A stretch of 64,000 nucleotides of DNA from positions 533,909-597,908 of the forward strand of contig NW_006920881.1 of the NCBI RefSeq assembly GCF_000417875.1, in the 5' to 3' direction. Numbering within the stretch: the stretch's first letter is position 1; each line of letters opens with the position of its first letter. Origin of the DNA: Pseudozyma flocculosa PF-1 (Eukaryota > Basidiomycota > Ustilaginomycetes > Ustilaginales > Ustilaginaceae). This document shows, in pieces, positions 33,158 to 42,998 of this stretch. The translations under genes were made by a program, and so were the position numbers. The notes under the pieces were generated by a model, which saw nothing but the letters and a program-made list of their open reading frames with translations, was not told the DNA's origin and made no database searches.

Positions 33158-35094
33158 CGCATCATCTTCACCCGATCGACCGAGGACCAACCGCGGCGAC
33201 GGGCGACGACAGACGACGACGACGACGGCAGCGACCACCGACCGACGTCTCGGCGTCCTTGCCGCTAGCGCTGCCTTTCCATGCTCTCTTTCTTCACAGA
33301 TCTCTCTCTTTGGCGGCCGGCGCGCTTGGTCAGACGCCACCGAGTCGCGGCCCTGGTCGACCCAACGGCGCGGAGGGGCAGGCGGGAGGGCGGGCGAGAC
33401 TCGGCCCGTGGCTGCGGTGGTGGACCAGTCAAGCAAGGTGGCTTTATGCCGATGACGTTTACAGGGCGTGGCCAAGGTTGGGCGGTAGCGCGAGGGCTTG
33501 AAACCACGGGCAGGTCCAATTCAAGAGGGTGCGTCAAGCCGTCTTTGCTCTGGCGGCTACACGCGCGGCCCGAAATACAAATCCCAGCCAAGCTGTGCAT
33601 GGCCACGCATGAAACACTAGTGACAACAAAAATAATGACGGCAAGACAAGCCAGCACAGGCGGGCCAGGTCTGGCTGGCTGGCGCAGCCTGGCGCTGCTG
33701 CCGAGTGTAGCGGCGTCACGGCCTAATGGCTTGCCTGAGGCCAGACGGCCCCTCCCGCGCCTGGCCTCTCCTCTCAGTAGTCTGGCAAGTGGCTTGCCCG
33801 CCCCCTGCCTGCTGCCTGCTGCCTCGCCCCCTCTCGCTCTCCCTCTCGCTCGCGCCCTTGCCCATTCGCCATCGGCTTGCTGCAACCATCAGCCCTCGCT
33901 CCCCCTTTCCTCCCCTTGATCGCCACCCGACGCTTCGCCGCTCGTCGTCACCCGCACCTCCTTTCCCATCCGACGTCCTATCCGTCCTCGGTGCTCGACA
34001 GCTTGCTTGACGCCGTCCATCTCCACAACCCAAGCCACTCCTACCTGCTCTCCTTTGCCCTACCCACCGACCCGCCCGCCAGCGATCTCGACGTGCTTGC
34101 GCCAATCGACATCCGCCTCGATCCTCATCGCCGTCACGACCACCTCCTCCAAGACGACCGACGCGCGCGTACTTGCCACTACCGTGCTGCGCCGCACGTC
34201 ATCTTTGCTGTCCCCACTGTCGACGACGCTGCTGCTGCTGCCGCCGCCTTTCGCCCAGACACGACCTGCACCATCGAGATCCTGCACACCCTCTCCTGCG
34301 CCTCTTGGTCCCGCCCAATCGTCGACGGGCGATAAAGCACCACTCGGCAGGGTACCTTCGACTCTCCGGCCGGTCCTTGCATCGCCAGCCGACAACAGCT
34401 CAAAGGCTCAAGTCTGGCGAGCACCTCCCGCGGGTCATAGTGCCTGCCGCTTCCGCGCTTCGCCCTCGCTTCATCTCCGGATCTCTCATTGTTGAGGGGC
34501 GGCCCTACAGCCCGGTTCTGCTCCCTTGACGATTTCAACGCCGCCGCCGCTATTCCTGCCTTGAGCACCAGCGGCTCTATTGGTGGTCGCGCCGTTGGCT
34601 TTCGACCTCTCCCACAACCCATCGTCAACCCGCACAGAGACCTTGCCGCACCACCCTCGTCTACAGCGATGTACGCCACCGCCACGCTGCATCGATCGTT
34701 TCTTCTCTGACACGCCCCGTTCGAGAGCCAGTCAGAAACCCGAGCTGCCCCATTCCCAACGCAACCAGCAGCTACATCCCCATCTTGCCAGTCTCGGTTC
34801 TCCCATCGCTCAAATCTCGCATCGATATACCCAGTCGCATTGCCCGACACGACAAGAAGCGCCCGTTCCTGCCCTCGCATCGGACGATAAGCGTCCCACC
34901 TCCGATCTCCGTTTCCGGTAATCGATCTACGAGCACCCTGTCGCCCGCTCCGTCAAGATCGACTTGTGAGTAGCATTCGCGCTGCGTGAAGCTACCGTAG
35001 AGACCCGTCCGCGGATAGGACGCTGATTCGACTGGGGGCCTCTTCTTGCTCCGACTAGAACCTTTGCAGCGCAGACCCAACCGAGTCCGCAGAC
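29315..35094. other. 5.8-kb region without a supportable gene
   Basis: Long open frames exist on both strands (for example around 32007-33083) but none has domain-like content, and their codon bias is what GC-rich DNA gives by chance. The region holds an eight-unit (AGGC)n tract at 33127-33158 and, from about 33,750 on, pyrimidine-rich sequence that looks like a long 5' leader of the gene at 35095. A GTGAGT at 34966 and a CCTTTGCAG ending at 35069 could bound a leader intron. Confidence 0.45.
33127..33158. repeat. (AGGC)8 microsatellite
   Basis: Eight perfect AGGC units in non-coding DNA. Confidence 0.9.
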
Positions 35095-37851
35095 ATGCCG
35101 AGCAGCCTCGGCAGCCAGGACTCGCACCTCTCCGGCTCCGACCTGGTCCCATCCCTCTCCAAGACAGACTCTTCCAGATCGTCTCAGTCGACGCCGTCGA
35201 CTTCTGCCGAGTGGACGTTCGAGGACGCGGCATATTCGGATCGCAAGCCGTCTATCCAAACTGCCAACCTCGGCGACGGCTACGTGGGCGCCGAGTCAGA
35301 TACCAGCGGCATCGTTCGACCCGAGCCACTGCGAGCATTCCGTTCCGATTTGGCCGTGGCCGACCGGATCGCCGCTGGTGACGTCGAGCGACACAGCATG
35401 GCCGCTGTTGGCCGCAGCGCACCGGGCATTCCCGAGCCAGCGAGCAGACTCCGCACCGAGCACCCCTCTCAGCATCAGCAGCATCTCCACCATCCGCAGT
35501 CGTATCCGCTGAGGCATCAGCGCGTCGAGCAGCCCAACTCCGACATGGAGGGACACCACCAGGCGGCCAACTACGCGTCGCTCGCGGCGATCGCGGGCAC
35601 CCTCCCACCGTCGGGGCTGCCGACGCACGGCGTTCCCGTCGCCGACGAGGCTGAAGAGGGATGGTCGTCGCTCAACGACCCGGCCTACGCCGGCGCCGTG
35701 CGCTTGCTCACCGAAAACCTCCTCTCCGCCGAGTCCGCACCGCGGCTGTCGACGTCCTCGATGGACAGCACGGTGACCAGCGAGCTCCACACGCCGGATA
35801 ATTATCACCAGCCTTGGAACATGATCGAGGCCGGCTTCAAGGCCGAAAACGCCAAAGGCGGCCAGTCGCTGCCCATCGACGCGTCTGTCGACGGCGGCCT
35901 GCAGATCGGCGGCCTGGATCGACCGATCAAGGCGGGCGGCGATGCCTCTTTGTCGCCGGCGGGTGCCGAGAGGAGCAACACGCTCAAGCGACCCACGCAG
36001 TTGTCGAGGCTGTCATCGAACGCCACCAACGTCACTCTGAAGCCGTCTCCGCCGGCGTCATCGTCTTCATCTTCTCCTGCGGCCAACATGTCGACGACAT
36101 CGGCAGATGCCGCCCAAGTCCCGGACGTAGCCCGCATGTGCGTCAGCCAAGACGCAGCCTCCCGTCGCTCCGGGGCCGATGCCGCTCCCGTGGGCCGGCG
36201 CTCGCCGGCAGCAGACGCGATGACCCTCGGCGAGCACGAAGCTCGCATGCACGCCGGTACCTCGAGCAGGACAGTCCTTGCCAGCCCGGACTCTTGGCGT
36301 TCGCTCCTCCCCGAGCACGACCCCTTCTTTGTGCCAGAGAGTTCCTTTTCGCCGCAGTCTGAGCACCGCTTCAGCTTCTCGAGTAGCCAGGCGCCGCATG
36401 CGCCGAACTCCCCTCGACACATCGCCGACGAGGCGGGCTCGTTCCGCGGTCCATCGCTCGACTCGAGCGGCGAGCACACCTTTGCCTCGTCGTTCAATGG
36501 CGCTCGGGCCTCGTTCAGCAGCGCCGTGAGCCACCAGTCTGGCTCTTCCTCGCTGAGTGGGCTCACCGCAGACACCGACAGCTGGCGAAGCTTTCTGCCG
36601 GATTCGGACCGTTTCTCGTTGCGCAACGCTCCGTCGCCACGGCTCAGCGCCTCTGGCGCGCTTCTCAGCCCGCAGCCGAGCGCGGTGGCACCCGCAGACG
36701 GGGGACAGTTGGAGCCGCCCATCATTTTGGACGCCTCCGGTCATCGGGCCGCATTCCTTGCCCTTCGCGGCATCGCCGGCCAGGAGCTCGCGCAGCAGGT
36801 CAAGGACTCGTCGTCGCGACGCCATGCGAGCTTCTCTAGCTACGAGCCGCCGAACGCTGCAGGAGCTTCGAGGCCGGCGATGGCATCCACCCGTCGGCCG
36901 ACGGTGGTCGAGTCACACAACGGCAAGCGGGAGGGCGCGTCGACGACCCACGCGCGGCCCAACATCATTGCGACGAAGCGGGTATCATCGCCCCTGTCAC
37001 ACTCCGAAGGCCACACGCACAAGCTCGCCTGGACCAGCTCGTCGGCTTCGGTCGACTTTGACGACCTTGAAGATCGTGAGAGCTGGCCGACAAGCCGGGG
37101 CAGGTGCAAGCAAGGCGCAGCCAGCCGCAACGATGGCCCTGTGCGAAAGAGCCCTGTTTCTGTCGAGCCGACTTCGCCCAGCAGCGTCGCCCTGGACGGG
37201 CCTCGCGTCGGCCCGGATGGGGCAGGCGGCCAGGTCGACGAGACATCGAGCAGCGTTCTGCAGGCCACTCCCGACGGACTGGTGGCTACGACGACGACCA
37301 AGACGACGCGGACCACGACGGTGACGAAGCTGATCGCGCCGACCGTCGATGTCGAGGGCGCCCAGGGGCCGTCGGATGATGCAAAATCGAACAAGAGCTC
37401 GATGGAGCCGCCCGAGTCGCGCAAGGCGGATGCCGTCCCGGACACGACAATGGTGGACTCGAGACGCTCGACGTCGTGCAGCATCTCGGCGCCACTCAGC
37501 CCGCCGTCGCTGCCGTTCCTCGACAGCCGGCCCGCTCCCCCCGAGACGGAGCTCATGGTCGAGACTGGGCCGACGCAGTATACGCTCATCACGCACCTGC
37601 CCGGCTTCTCGATCGACTGCATCACGCTCGCCACCAAGCAGCACAAGAACCACCGCACCCTGCACCTGGTGGCCGACAAGTTCGATGACGAGGACGGCGG
37701 GCACTTTGAGAGGCGGGTGACGTTCCCTGAGGGCGAGTGCGACCTGGTCGGTGTGCGCGCCGAGTTTGATGGGACGACGCTGCGCATCTTTGTGCCGCGC
37801 AAGGATGCCCGCGGCCGTGGCTTTAGCTCCGCCAGCAGCGCCACCTTCTAA
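35095..37851 (+). CDS. Long disordered protein ending in an Hsp20/alpha-crystallin-like domain
   Basis: Single exon of 918 residues. The first ~800 residues are Ser/Ala/Pro-rich and mostly disordered, with repeated WRSLLPEHD / WRSFLPDSD-like motifs (about residues 400 and 500) and TTTKTTRTTTVTK near residue 740. The last ~100 residues form a compact beta-rich module: YTLITHLPGFSIDCITLATK, RTLHLVADKF, FERRVTFPEGECDLVGVRAEF and TLRIFVPRK. This is the layout of an Hsp20-like (ACD/CS-type) fold, with LPGF and the G-x-L-x-I/V end (TLRIFVP). Such fusions occur in basidiomycete proteins of unknown role; chaperone activity is not proven by this. The ATG at 35095 follows a CCGCAGAC leader with a possible leader intron (34966-35069). 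Confidence 0.75.
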   Translation: MPSSLGSQDSHLSGSDLVPSLSKTDSSRSSQSTPSTSAEWTFEDAAYSDRKPSIQTANLGDGYVGAESDTSGIVRPEPLRAFRSDLAVADRIAAGDVERHSMAAVGRSAPGIPEPASRLRTEHPSQHQQHLHHPQSYPLRHQRVEQPNSDMEGHHQAANYASLAAIAGTLPPSGLPTHGVPVADEAEEGWSSLNDPAYAGAVRLLTENLLSAESAPRLSTSSMDSTVTSELHTPDNYHQPWNMIEAGFKAENAKGGQSLPIDASVDGGLQIGGLDRPIKAGGDASLSPAGAERSNTLKRPTQLSRLSSNATNVTLKPSPPASSSSSSPAANMSTTSADAAQVPDVARMCVSQDAASRRSGADAAPVGRRSPAADAMTLGEHEARMHAGTSSRTVLASPDSWRSLLPEHDPFFVPESSFSPQSEHRFSFSSSQAPHAPNSPRHIADEAGSFRGPSLDSSGEHTFASSFNGARASFSSAVSHQSGSSSLSGLTADTDSWRSFLPDSDRFSLRNAPSPRLSASGALLSPQPSAVAPADGGQLEPPIILDASGHRAAFLALRGIAGQELAQQVKDSSSRRHASFSSYEPPNAAGASRPAMASTRRPTVVESHNGKREGASTTHARPNIIATKRVSSPLSHSEGHTHKLAWTSSSASVDFDDLEDRESWPTSRGRCKQGAASRNDGPVRKSPVSVEPTSPSSVALDGPRVGPDGAGGQVDETSSSVLQATPDGLVATTTTKTTRTTTVTKLIAPTVDVEGAQGPSDDAKSNKSSMEPPESRKADAVPDTTMVDSRRSTSCSISAPLSPPSLPFLDSRPAPPETELMVETGPTQYTLITHLPGFSIDCITLATKQHKNHRTLHLVADKFDDEDGGHFERRVTFPEGECDLVGVRAEFDGTTLRIFVPRKDARGRGFSSASSATF

Positions 37852-39731
37852 CGCCCGAACCGCCATCGCGCCGCCCGCACAGCAGAGCCTGCGGGTGGCC
37901 GACGCCAATCATTGCGCCCGCCTCCCGGTTCCCTGCGCCTGGCGCGAACCAACGGCACCTTCGCAGGACTGCTCCTTCCCGACGCACACTCTTGGGCCTT
38001 CTCGCTCGCCCGATCTCGGGCTGCGGGTCTCCACGGGTCCCTCGCCGATCCAATCATACTGCGCAGAACCTTGACTACTCTAGCATGCATACATACCATC
38101 TCTCGCCGACTCTACCACAAGAAGCATTGTTTCCTCCATTTCCGACCTCTCGAAGCAGCGGCATCGCCATCTCGCTCACATCTTTGGAAGACTTGCGCTT
38201 CTATTGTCGCCGTTGGCACGTCGCTCCAGCTCTTCGAGCCCGTCAGCGAGCTCCGGTGCAGGTGGACGGCGGCTCGCCACTTTTCTTCCTCGTCAGCATG
38301 ACCTCGGACGACGGCTCGGGCCTGCTGCGATGGTCATTCATCACACTCGCCTCTCGCCCTCGGCGGCCAGCGCGTTCAAGCACAGGCAGGCACGGGCAGC
38401 CTCCCGTGACCGTGCCCCTATGGTCTCGAGACGGACCGGGGCAGAAGAACGGACGGGCCGCCGACCTGTGGTGCTTTGAGGCGCGAGCTCGGCCATGCTT
38501 GTCTCGCCGCCCGACCAGACGGGCTGGTGGTGGTGGCGCGTGGCTTTTCTTGCGCCTTTGCTCCCCCTGGCCTCCCTCTGCCGTGGTCGTCGACGATCTG
38601 ATCACGCATCCACGCAGTCCCCTGTACACTACCCTACTACATCCTCGCTCTCCAGCTCGGAATCCGAAGTCGAGCCTACCGCCGCCGATTTCACCTTTCT
38701 CTTGTGCTTGCTGCACGGTACGCCATGATCCAGGCAGAGGGTTGTCTCTGTTAGCCTTGGGGGCCGTCGCAGTGATTGCAGGGTCGCTGCCTGACTTGAC
38801 CTGCCAACTTGGGGCTGCAGCTGCTTACCCTTGCTTGCTTGCTGTCTATCCGCGCGGCTGGCTGCCGATTGATGCAGGCTGACCCCGGGTAATCACATCA
38901 CTCCGCAGCTTTGACTACATACTGGGCGGCTGGCCCTTGGTTGAGATAGAGCGAGGGGATCTGTTTGGCTTGTCACACGCTCCCTGCCTGGGCGCAGCGC
39001 CCTCAGGCCCCGTGTGGAGAGGCCCGAGCAACCAGCGAGCAAGCAAGCACAAGCAAACGCACGCCGGCCAACAACGGGCGAGACCCCAGCGCCGCTTTGG
39101 CCACCACCACCGCTACCATCATCACAGCACCACCAACCTCGTTTTCCCGCCCCAGGCGTCTCATTCTTCCAGACCGCTTCCTCCCGTTTGCCTCCTACCC
39201 TCGGCCCGGTTCTCTCTGGTCGCGCTTCGAAGGCCACCCCGCAACAGCATCGCCAACCTCGTCTCGACTGGTCGCAACCTTCCAAACACAAACATCAGGC
39301 CGACCTCGATCGCAGTCGAGCACCCGGCATCTGTGCAGCGTGGCCACCGAGACGCATCTCCTCTCATCCCCGCAGCAACCCATCTCGCGCGCTGGCGGAC
39401 GTCGATGGGGTGCCGCTAACGCACCCCGCCATTCCCGGCTCCATCCCTCTGGACCTCGCCTGCGCCCTCTTGGCTCGTCTAGCCACCTCGCGTGCCAGTC
39501 CGCAGCCAGAACAGCTACACCTTCTCCTCTCCCAAGCAACGCCACGTAACGTCACGGCCCGCACCGAACCGGACGGAACGTGGCCAACGACCGAGGAGCC
39601 TGCGCTAGCTCGCCATCGCCACACACTACCGCTGCCCGGATGACAGCCTGAGTGGAAAGAAACTGCCCTTCCGCAACCCTGCCCGGCCGTCCAGCCTGGA
39701 TTCTGCTGCACATCCAGCCCCCGGCCGAGCC
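37852..39731. other. 1.9-kb intergenic region, likely promoter and leader of the LDB17-type gene
   Basis: No supported gene. The stretch from about 39,030 to 39,731 is C-rich with many CACC and CATC words and lacks long purine runs, as expected for a fungal 5' leader. Chance open frames were discarded. Confidence 0.5.
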
Positions 39732-42700
39732 ATGGATCCCTTCGCCACCTATGCACACGTCGCCACCCCGCAGCAGTTCTGGGCCGAGCTCGATGAGCTT
39801 CTAGACCAGCCGTCGGCAGCTACGGGCACCGTCGCCCTTTCGGAAGACCAGAAGAGGGACCACGCCGCTGCCGTCCTGCAGAGCTTCCTCGCCCTCTGCG
39901 ACCACTGCTGGGACCAGAACCTCAGCAGCGCCTACAACCAAGACTACGCCATCCAGCGCCTCTTTGATTCTGCCGTCCTTCGCGACGATGCCGACGCCCC
40001 TTCGCCCTCCGCATCGCTGCCCATGCGCCACTACCTCGTCGAAAAGGCGGTCAAGATCGTTCAGACCGCCACCTCGATTCCCGTCATCCTCCTCTCCTAC
40101 GAGATCGTCCTGCAGTACGGCGAGAGCTATCCGGAGACGTACAAGGTGCTCCAGGCCTCGGCAACCTCGGTGTCGTTTGCCGGCATCCGTGCCTTTCTGC
40201 ACCGCCTCGTCCATCAGATCTGGGCCGGCTCCTACGCCGCTCAGGCCGAAGCCAAGATCGGCCCCTCGCACGACGATGGCCCCGTCGGCTGGCCCGGCGC
40301 AGATTGGAGCGATGAGCGCGACGGCGATGGACGGCCGCAGCCGCAGCTCTCTACCGCGGTGATGAGGGGTAAGGTCGGTCCAGCAGCCTCTACGTCGGCA
40401 TCAAAGCTGCTCGCCCAGCAGATCAGCCTGCGCGACAAGGCTGTCCAGATGCTCTACGAGGTCTGCCGGGTGCAGAAGCTCGAGCCGTCGCACCTCAAGG
40501 CGTTCGACGAGCGCTTCATCCACCACCTCTTTGACCTCGTCGAAGACACTCGGCTCCACCACGACGAGCGCTTCAACTACCAGCTGATCAAACTCATCGC
40601 GTCGATCAACGAGCAGTACATGGTCTCGGGCATCGCCATCGCCGCCGCTGCCGTCGCCCCTCTCTCGGGTCCCGGCCCAAATGCCGCTGCCGACGCGGGT
40701 GGTGGATCTGCGCCGCCGACGGGGATGCGGCCAGTCAACCTGGTCATCGACGTCCTCAAGTCGCGGCTCAACGCCTCCAAGACGTTTGGCGAGAACCTCA
40801 TCTTCATGCTCAACCGCGCCTCGAGCTCGAACAAGGAAGACCTCTGCATGCAGCTGCTGGTGCTCAAGCTCCTCTACCTCCTCTTTACCACAAAGGAGAC
40901 GGCGTGCTACTTTTACACCAACGACCTCAAGGTGCTCGTCGACATCTTTATCCGCGAGCTGGCCGACCTGCCCGACGAGAGCGAGTCGCTGAGGCACACC
41001 TACCTCCGTGTCCTCCATCCGCTCCTGACCAACACCCAGCTCTGCACCTACCCATACAAGCGCCCGCAGATCCGCAGGCTGCTCGTCGGCCTCATCTCGC
41101 ACGGCCACTTCAAGGATGTCAGCGCCACGACGCGGCGGCTGGTCGAGAGGTGCCTGAGGGCAGAGTGGTGCGTCGAGCTCGACAACCTCGATGGCACATC
41201 GAGCATCGCCACCGTGGCGCCCATCGGCGGCGGCGAGACAAAGGAGAAGAAGATGGAGACCGGCGTCACGACCGAGGGCCTGCCCATGCTGAGCACCAAG
41301 ATCGAGGCCACAAAGGCGGACGACGCCACCGCAGTCAAGATTGCCCACGCCCGCGACGAGTCGGAGCCGCAGCTGCCTCGTGACAGCAGCTCTGTGACTT
41401 CTCCGGTCTCGCCAGAGGATCCCAATCCTCCCGCCAGCAGCGCGCGGTCGGCCTCGCTGGCAGTGCCAGGGCAGATCCGGTCGCGCAGCAAGCGCGTCCT
41501 GTCCCTCTCGCATCCCAAGCCGAGCCTGGACTCGACCGACGATGCAGGAATGCAGCGGCTCCATCCCGAGGCATCGCGCCGGGTCGTGTCGGCCAAATCA
41601 GCGCCGCCGACGCCGCCTCGCATCGACTCCCCAGATTTCGCGGGCGATGACGACGACGGTTCCGAAGCCATGTCGGCCTCGTCGTCGTGGCACGCTCACA
41701 TGGCCGACGTGCCTTCGAGGGGAGGAAAGCGGACGCTGTCGTCCTCGTCGTCCAACCCTGCCGCTGGCGACACGGCCCCGTCGACGCACCATCCCTACCT
41801 GCATCATTCCAGCGTTGAGACCATCGGCCACCCTCCCCGCATCGGATCGCCGCTCTCTTCGGACGCGACGTCCGAGCTCCTCCGAGCCAGTTTGGGACAG
41901 CGGATGGATGAGGACGCGGGGTCTGTGCCGCTCACGCATGCAGCCCATGCGGATGCAAGGTCGTCGATCGGCCGCGGACTGCCCAGCCTGCACATCCGAA
42001 CGGCGTCCAACGGCGATCGGGAAGGCTCGGACCTCACGGTACGCAACGGCGAGTCGTTGGCCAGCAGCAACGCGAGAAGGCGGACGGATTCACGCAGCTC
42101 GTCAATGGAGCAGTCGGATGGGTCTCAGAGTCACACGGGCTCTCCCCACCTTGCCAGTTCTCCAGCCTCGCTAGGACCGCCGCAGCGACGGCGGCCGCCA
42201 GAGCCGCCTTCCTCGAGCGGTGCGGCGACGGATCAACAGGCCCGGCGAGCGCTGCAGCCGTCTTCGTCCGATCCGAGCGCCATGGTCGGCCGCGCTGCCT
42301 CACCGGCGCTAGGCGCGGCGTCGGGCCGGGGTCACCATAGCTACGAGCCCCAGCGCGCAAGCTCAGACGGCCTCGACGAGCATGACGGTGCGGCGAGCCG
42401 CTTCCTGTCGCCGCCGCACGAGGCCACGTTAATGTCTTCGACCTCGTCGTCGGCCAGCTCGGCATCGACGCAGCACCAGCATCGCCGTCGACCGCCGCCA
42501 CCACCGCCGGACCGTGCGATGAAACCGGGCGTCCGCTCGTTTACCGCCACGCCAAGTCGCAACGGCACGCCGGACAGCGTGTCGTCGTCGTCGCAGGCCG
42601 ATTATGGCCGATCCAGGGAGGGAGAGACGGGCGACGAGAGGCGCGACTACCCCACGCCAGCGCAGCGGGAGCGCGTACAGCACCTGCGCGTCGCCACTGA

Positions 42701-42827
42701 GCCTGGTCCGTCGTCGCGCGGCGGAGCGAGGCTGGGTCGGGAGGAGGAGGCGGACCTCGACGATGAACTGCTCCAGGAGCGGCACAATCAGCTCGTCCGA
42801 CAGATGGCGGCCGCGCGTATAGCCTAG
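39732..42827 (+). CDS. LDB17/SPIN90-type actin and endocytosis regulator
   Basis: Single exon of 1031 residues. Residues ~30-480 are a helical, Leu-rich domain of the Ldb17/Dip1/SPIN90 type: AVKIVQTATSIPVILLSYEIVLQYGESYPETYKVLQ, KAVQMLYEVCRVQKL, FIHHLFDLVEDTRLHHDERFNYQLIKLI, FGENLIFMLNRA and RHTYLRVLHPLLTNTQL. From ~500 the protein is a long Ser/Pro/Arg-rich disordered tail, including a PPPPPP run (about residue 920) that could bind SH3 proteins. Family knowledge: S. pombe Dip1 and SPIN90 activate Arp2/3 to make the first linear actin filaments, and yeast Ldb17 acts at endocytic patches. The ATG context GCCATGG is good. Length is greater than yeast homologues owing to the tail. Confidence 0.88.
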   Translation: MDPFATYAHVATPQQFWAELDELLDQPSAATGTVALSEDQKRDHAAAVLQSFLALCDHCWDQNLSSAYNQDYAIQRLFDSAVLRDDADAPSPSASLPMRHYLVEKAVKIVQTATSIPVILLSYEIVLQYGESYPETYKVLQASATSVSFAGIRAFLHRLVHQIWAGSYAAQAEAKIGPSHDDGPVGWPGADWSDERDGDGRPQPQLSTAVMRGKVGPAASTSASKLLAQQISLRDKAVQMLYEVCRVQKLEPSHLKAFDERFIHHLFDLVEDTRLHHDERFNYQLIKLIASINEQYMVSGIAIAAAAVAPLSGPGPNAAADAGGGSAPPTGMRPVNLVIDVLKSRLNASKTFGENLIFMLNRASSSNKEDLCMQLLVLKLLYLLFTTKETACYFYTNDLKVLVDIFIRELADLPDESESLRHTYLRVLHPLLTNTQLCTYPYKRPQIRRLLVGLISHGHFKDVSATTRRLVERCLRAEWCVELDNLDGTSSIATVAPIGGGETKEKKMETGVTTEGLPMLSTKIEATKADDATAVKIAHARDESEPQLPRDSSSVTSPVSPEDPNPPASSARSASLAVPGQIRSRSKRVLSLSHPKPSLDSTDDAGMQRLHPEASRRVVSAKSAPPTPPRIDSPDFAGDDDDGSEAMSASSSWHAHMADVPSRGGKRTLSSSSSNPAAGDTAPSTHHPYLHHSSVETIGHPPRIGSPLSSDATSELLRASLGQRMDEDAGSVPLTHAAHADARSSIGRGLPSLHIRTASNGDREGSDLTVRNGESLASSNARRRTDSRSSSMEQSDGSQSHTGSPHLASSPASLGPPQRRRPPEPPSSSGAATDQQARRALQPSSSDPSAMVGRAASPALGAASGRGHHSYEPQRASSDGLDEHDGAASRFLSPPHEATLMSSTSSSASSASTQHQHRRRPPPPPPDRAMKPGVRSFTATPSRNGTPDSVSSSSQADYGRSREGETGDERRDYPTPAQRERVQHLRVATEPGPSSRGGARLGREEEADLDDELLQERHNQLVRQMAAARIA

Positions 42828-42998
42828 CCTGACCTCGTCCGGCGGCGGGGCAGGACGCCGTGTCGAGAAACGCAGATCATTTTTTAAGTCGCTACCGGTC
42901 CATCCGACCGCGGATCGACACCGCATCACCCTGCCTGCCGGCAGATGGCATCGTTCGCGGTGTCGAGGGCGGACAGCGGCTTCCGCGCCATCCTGACC

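Noticed and set aside
33877..34335. A 152-codon plus-strand frame before the Hsp20-like gene
   Set aside because: Somewhat protein-like, but it is pyrimidine-rich leader sequence without a recognisable domain or splice link to the downstream gene.
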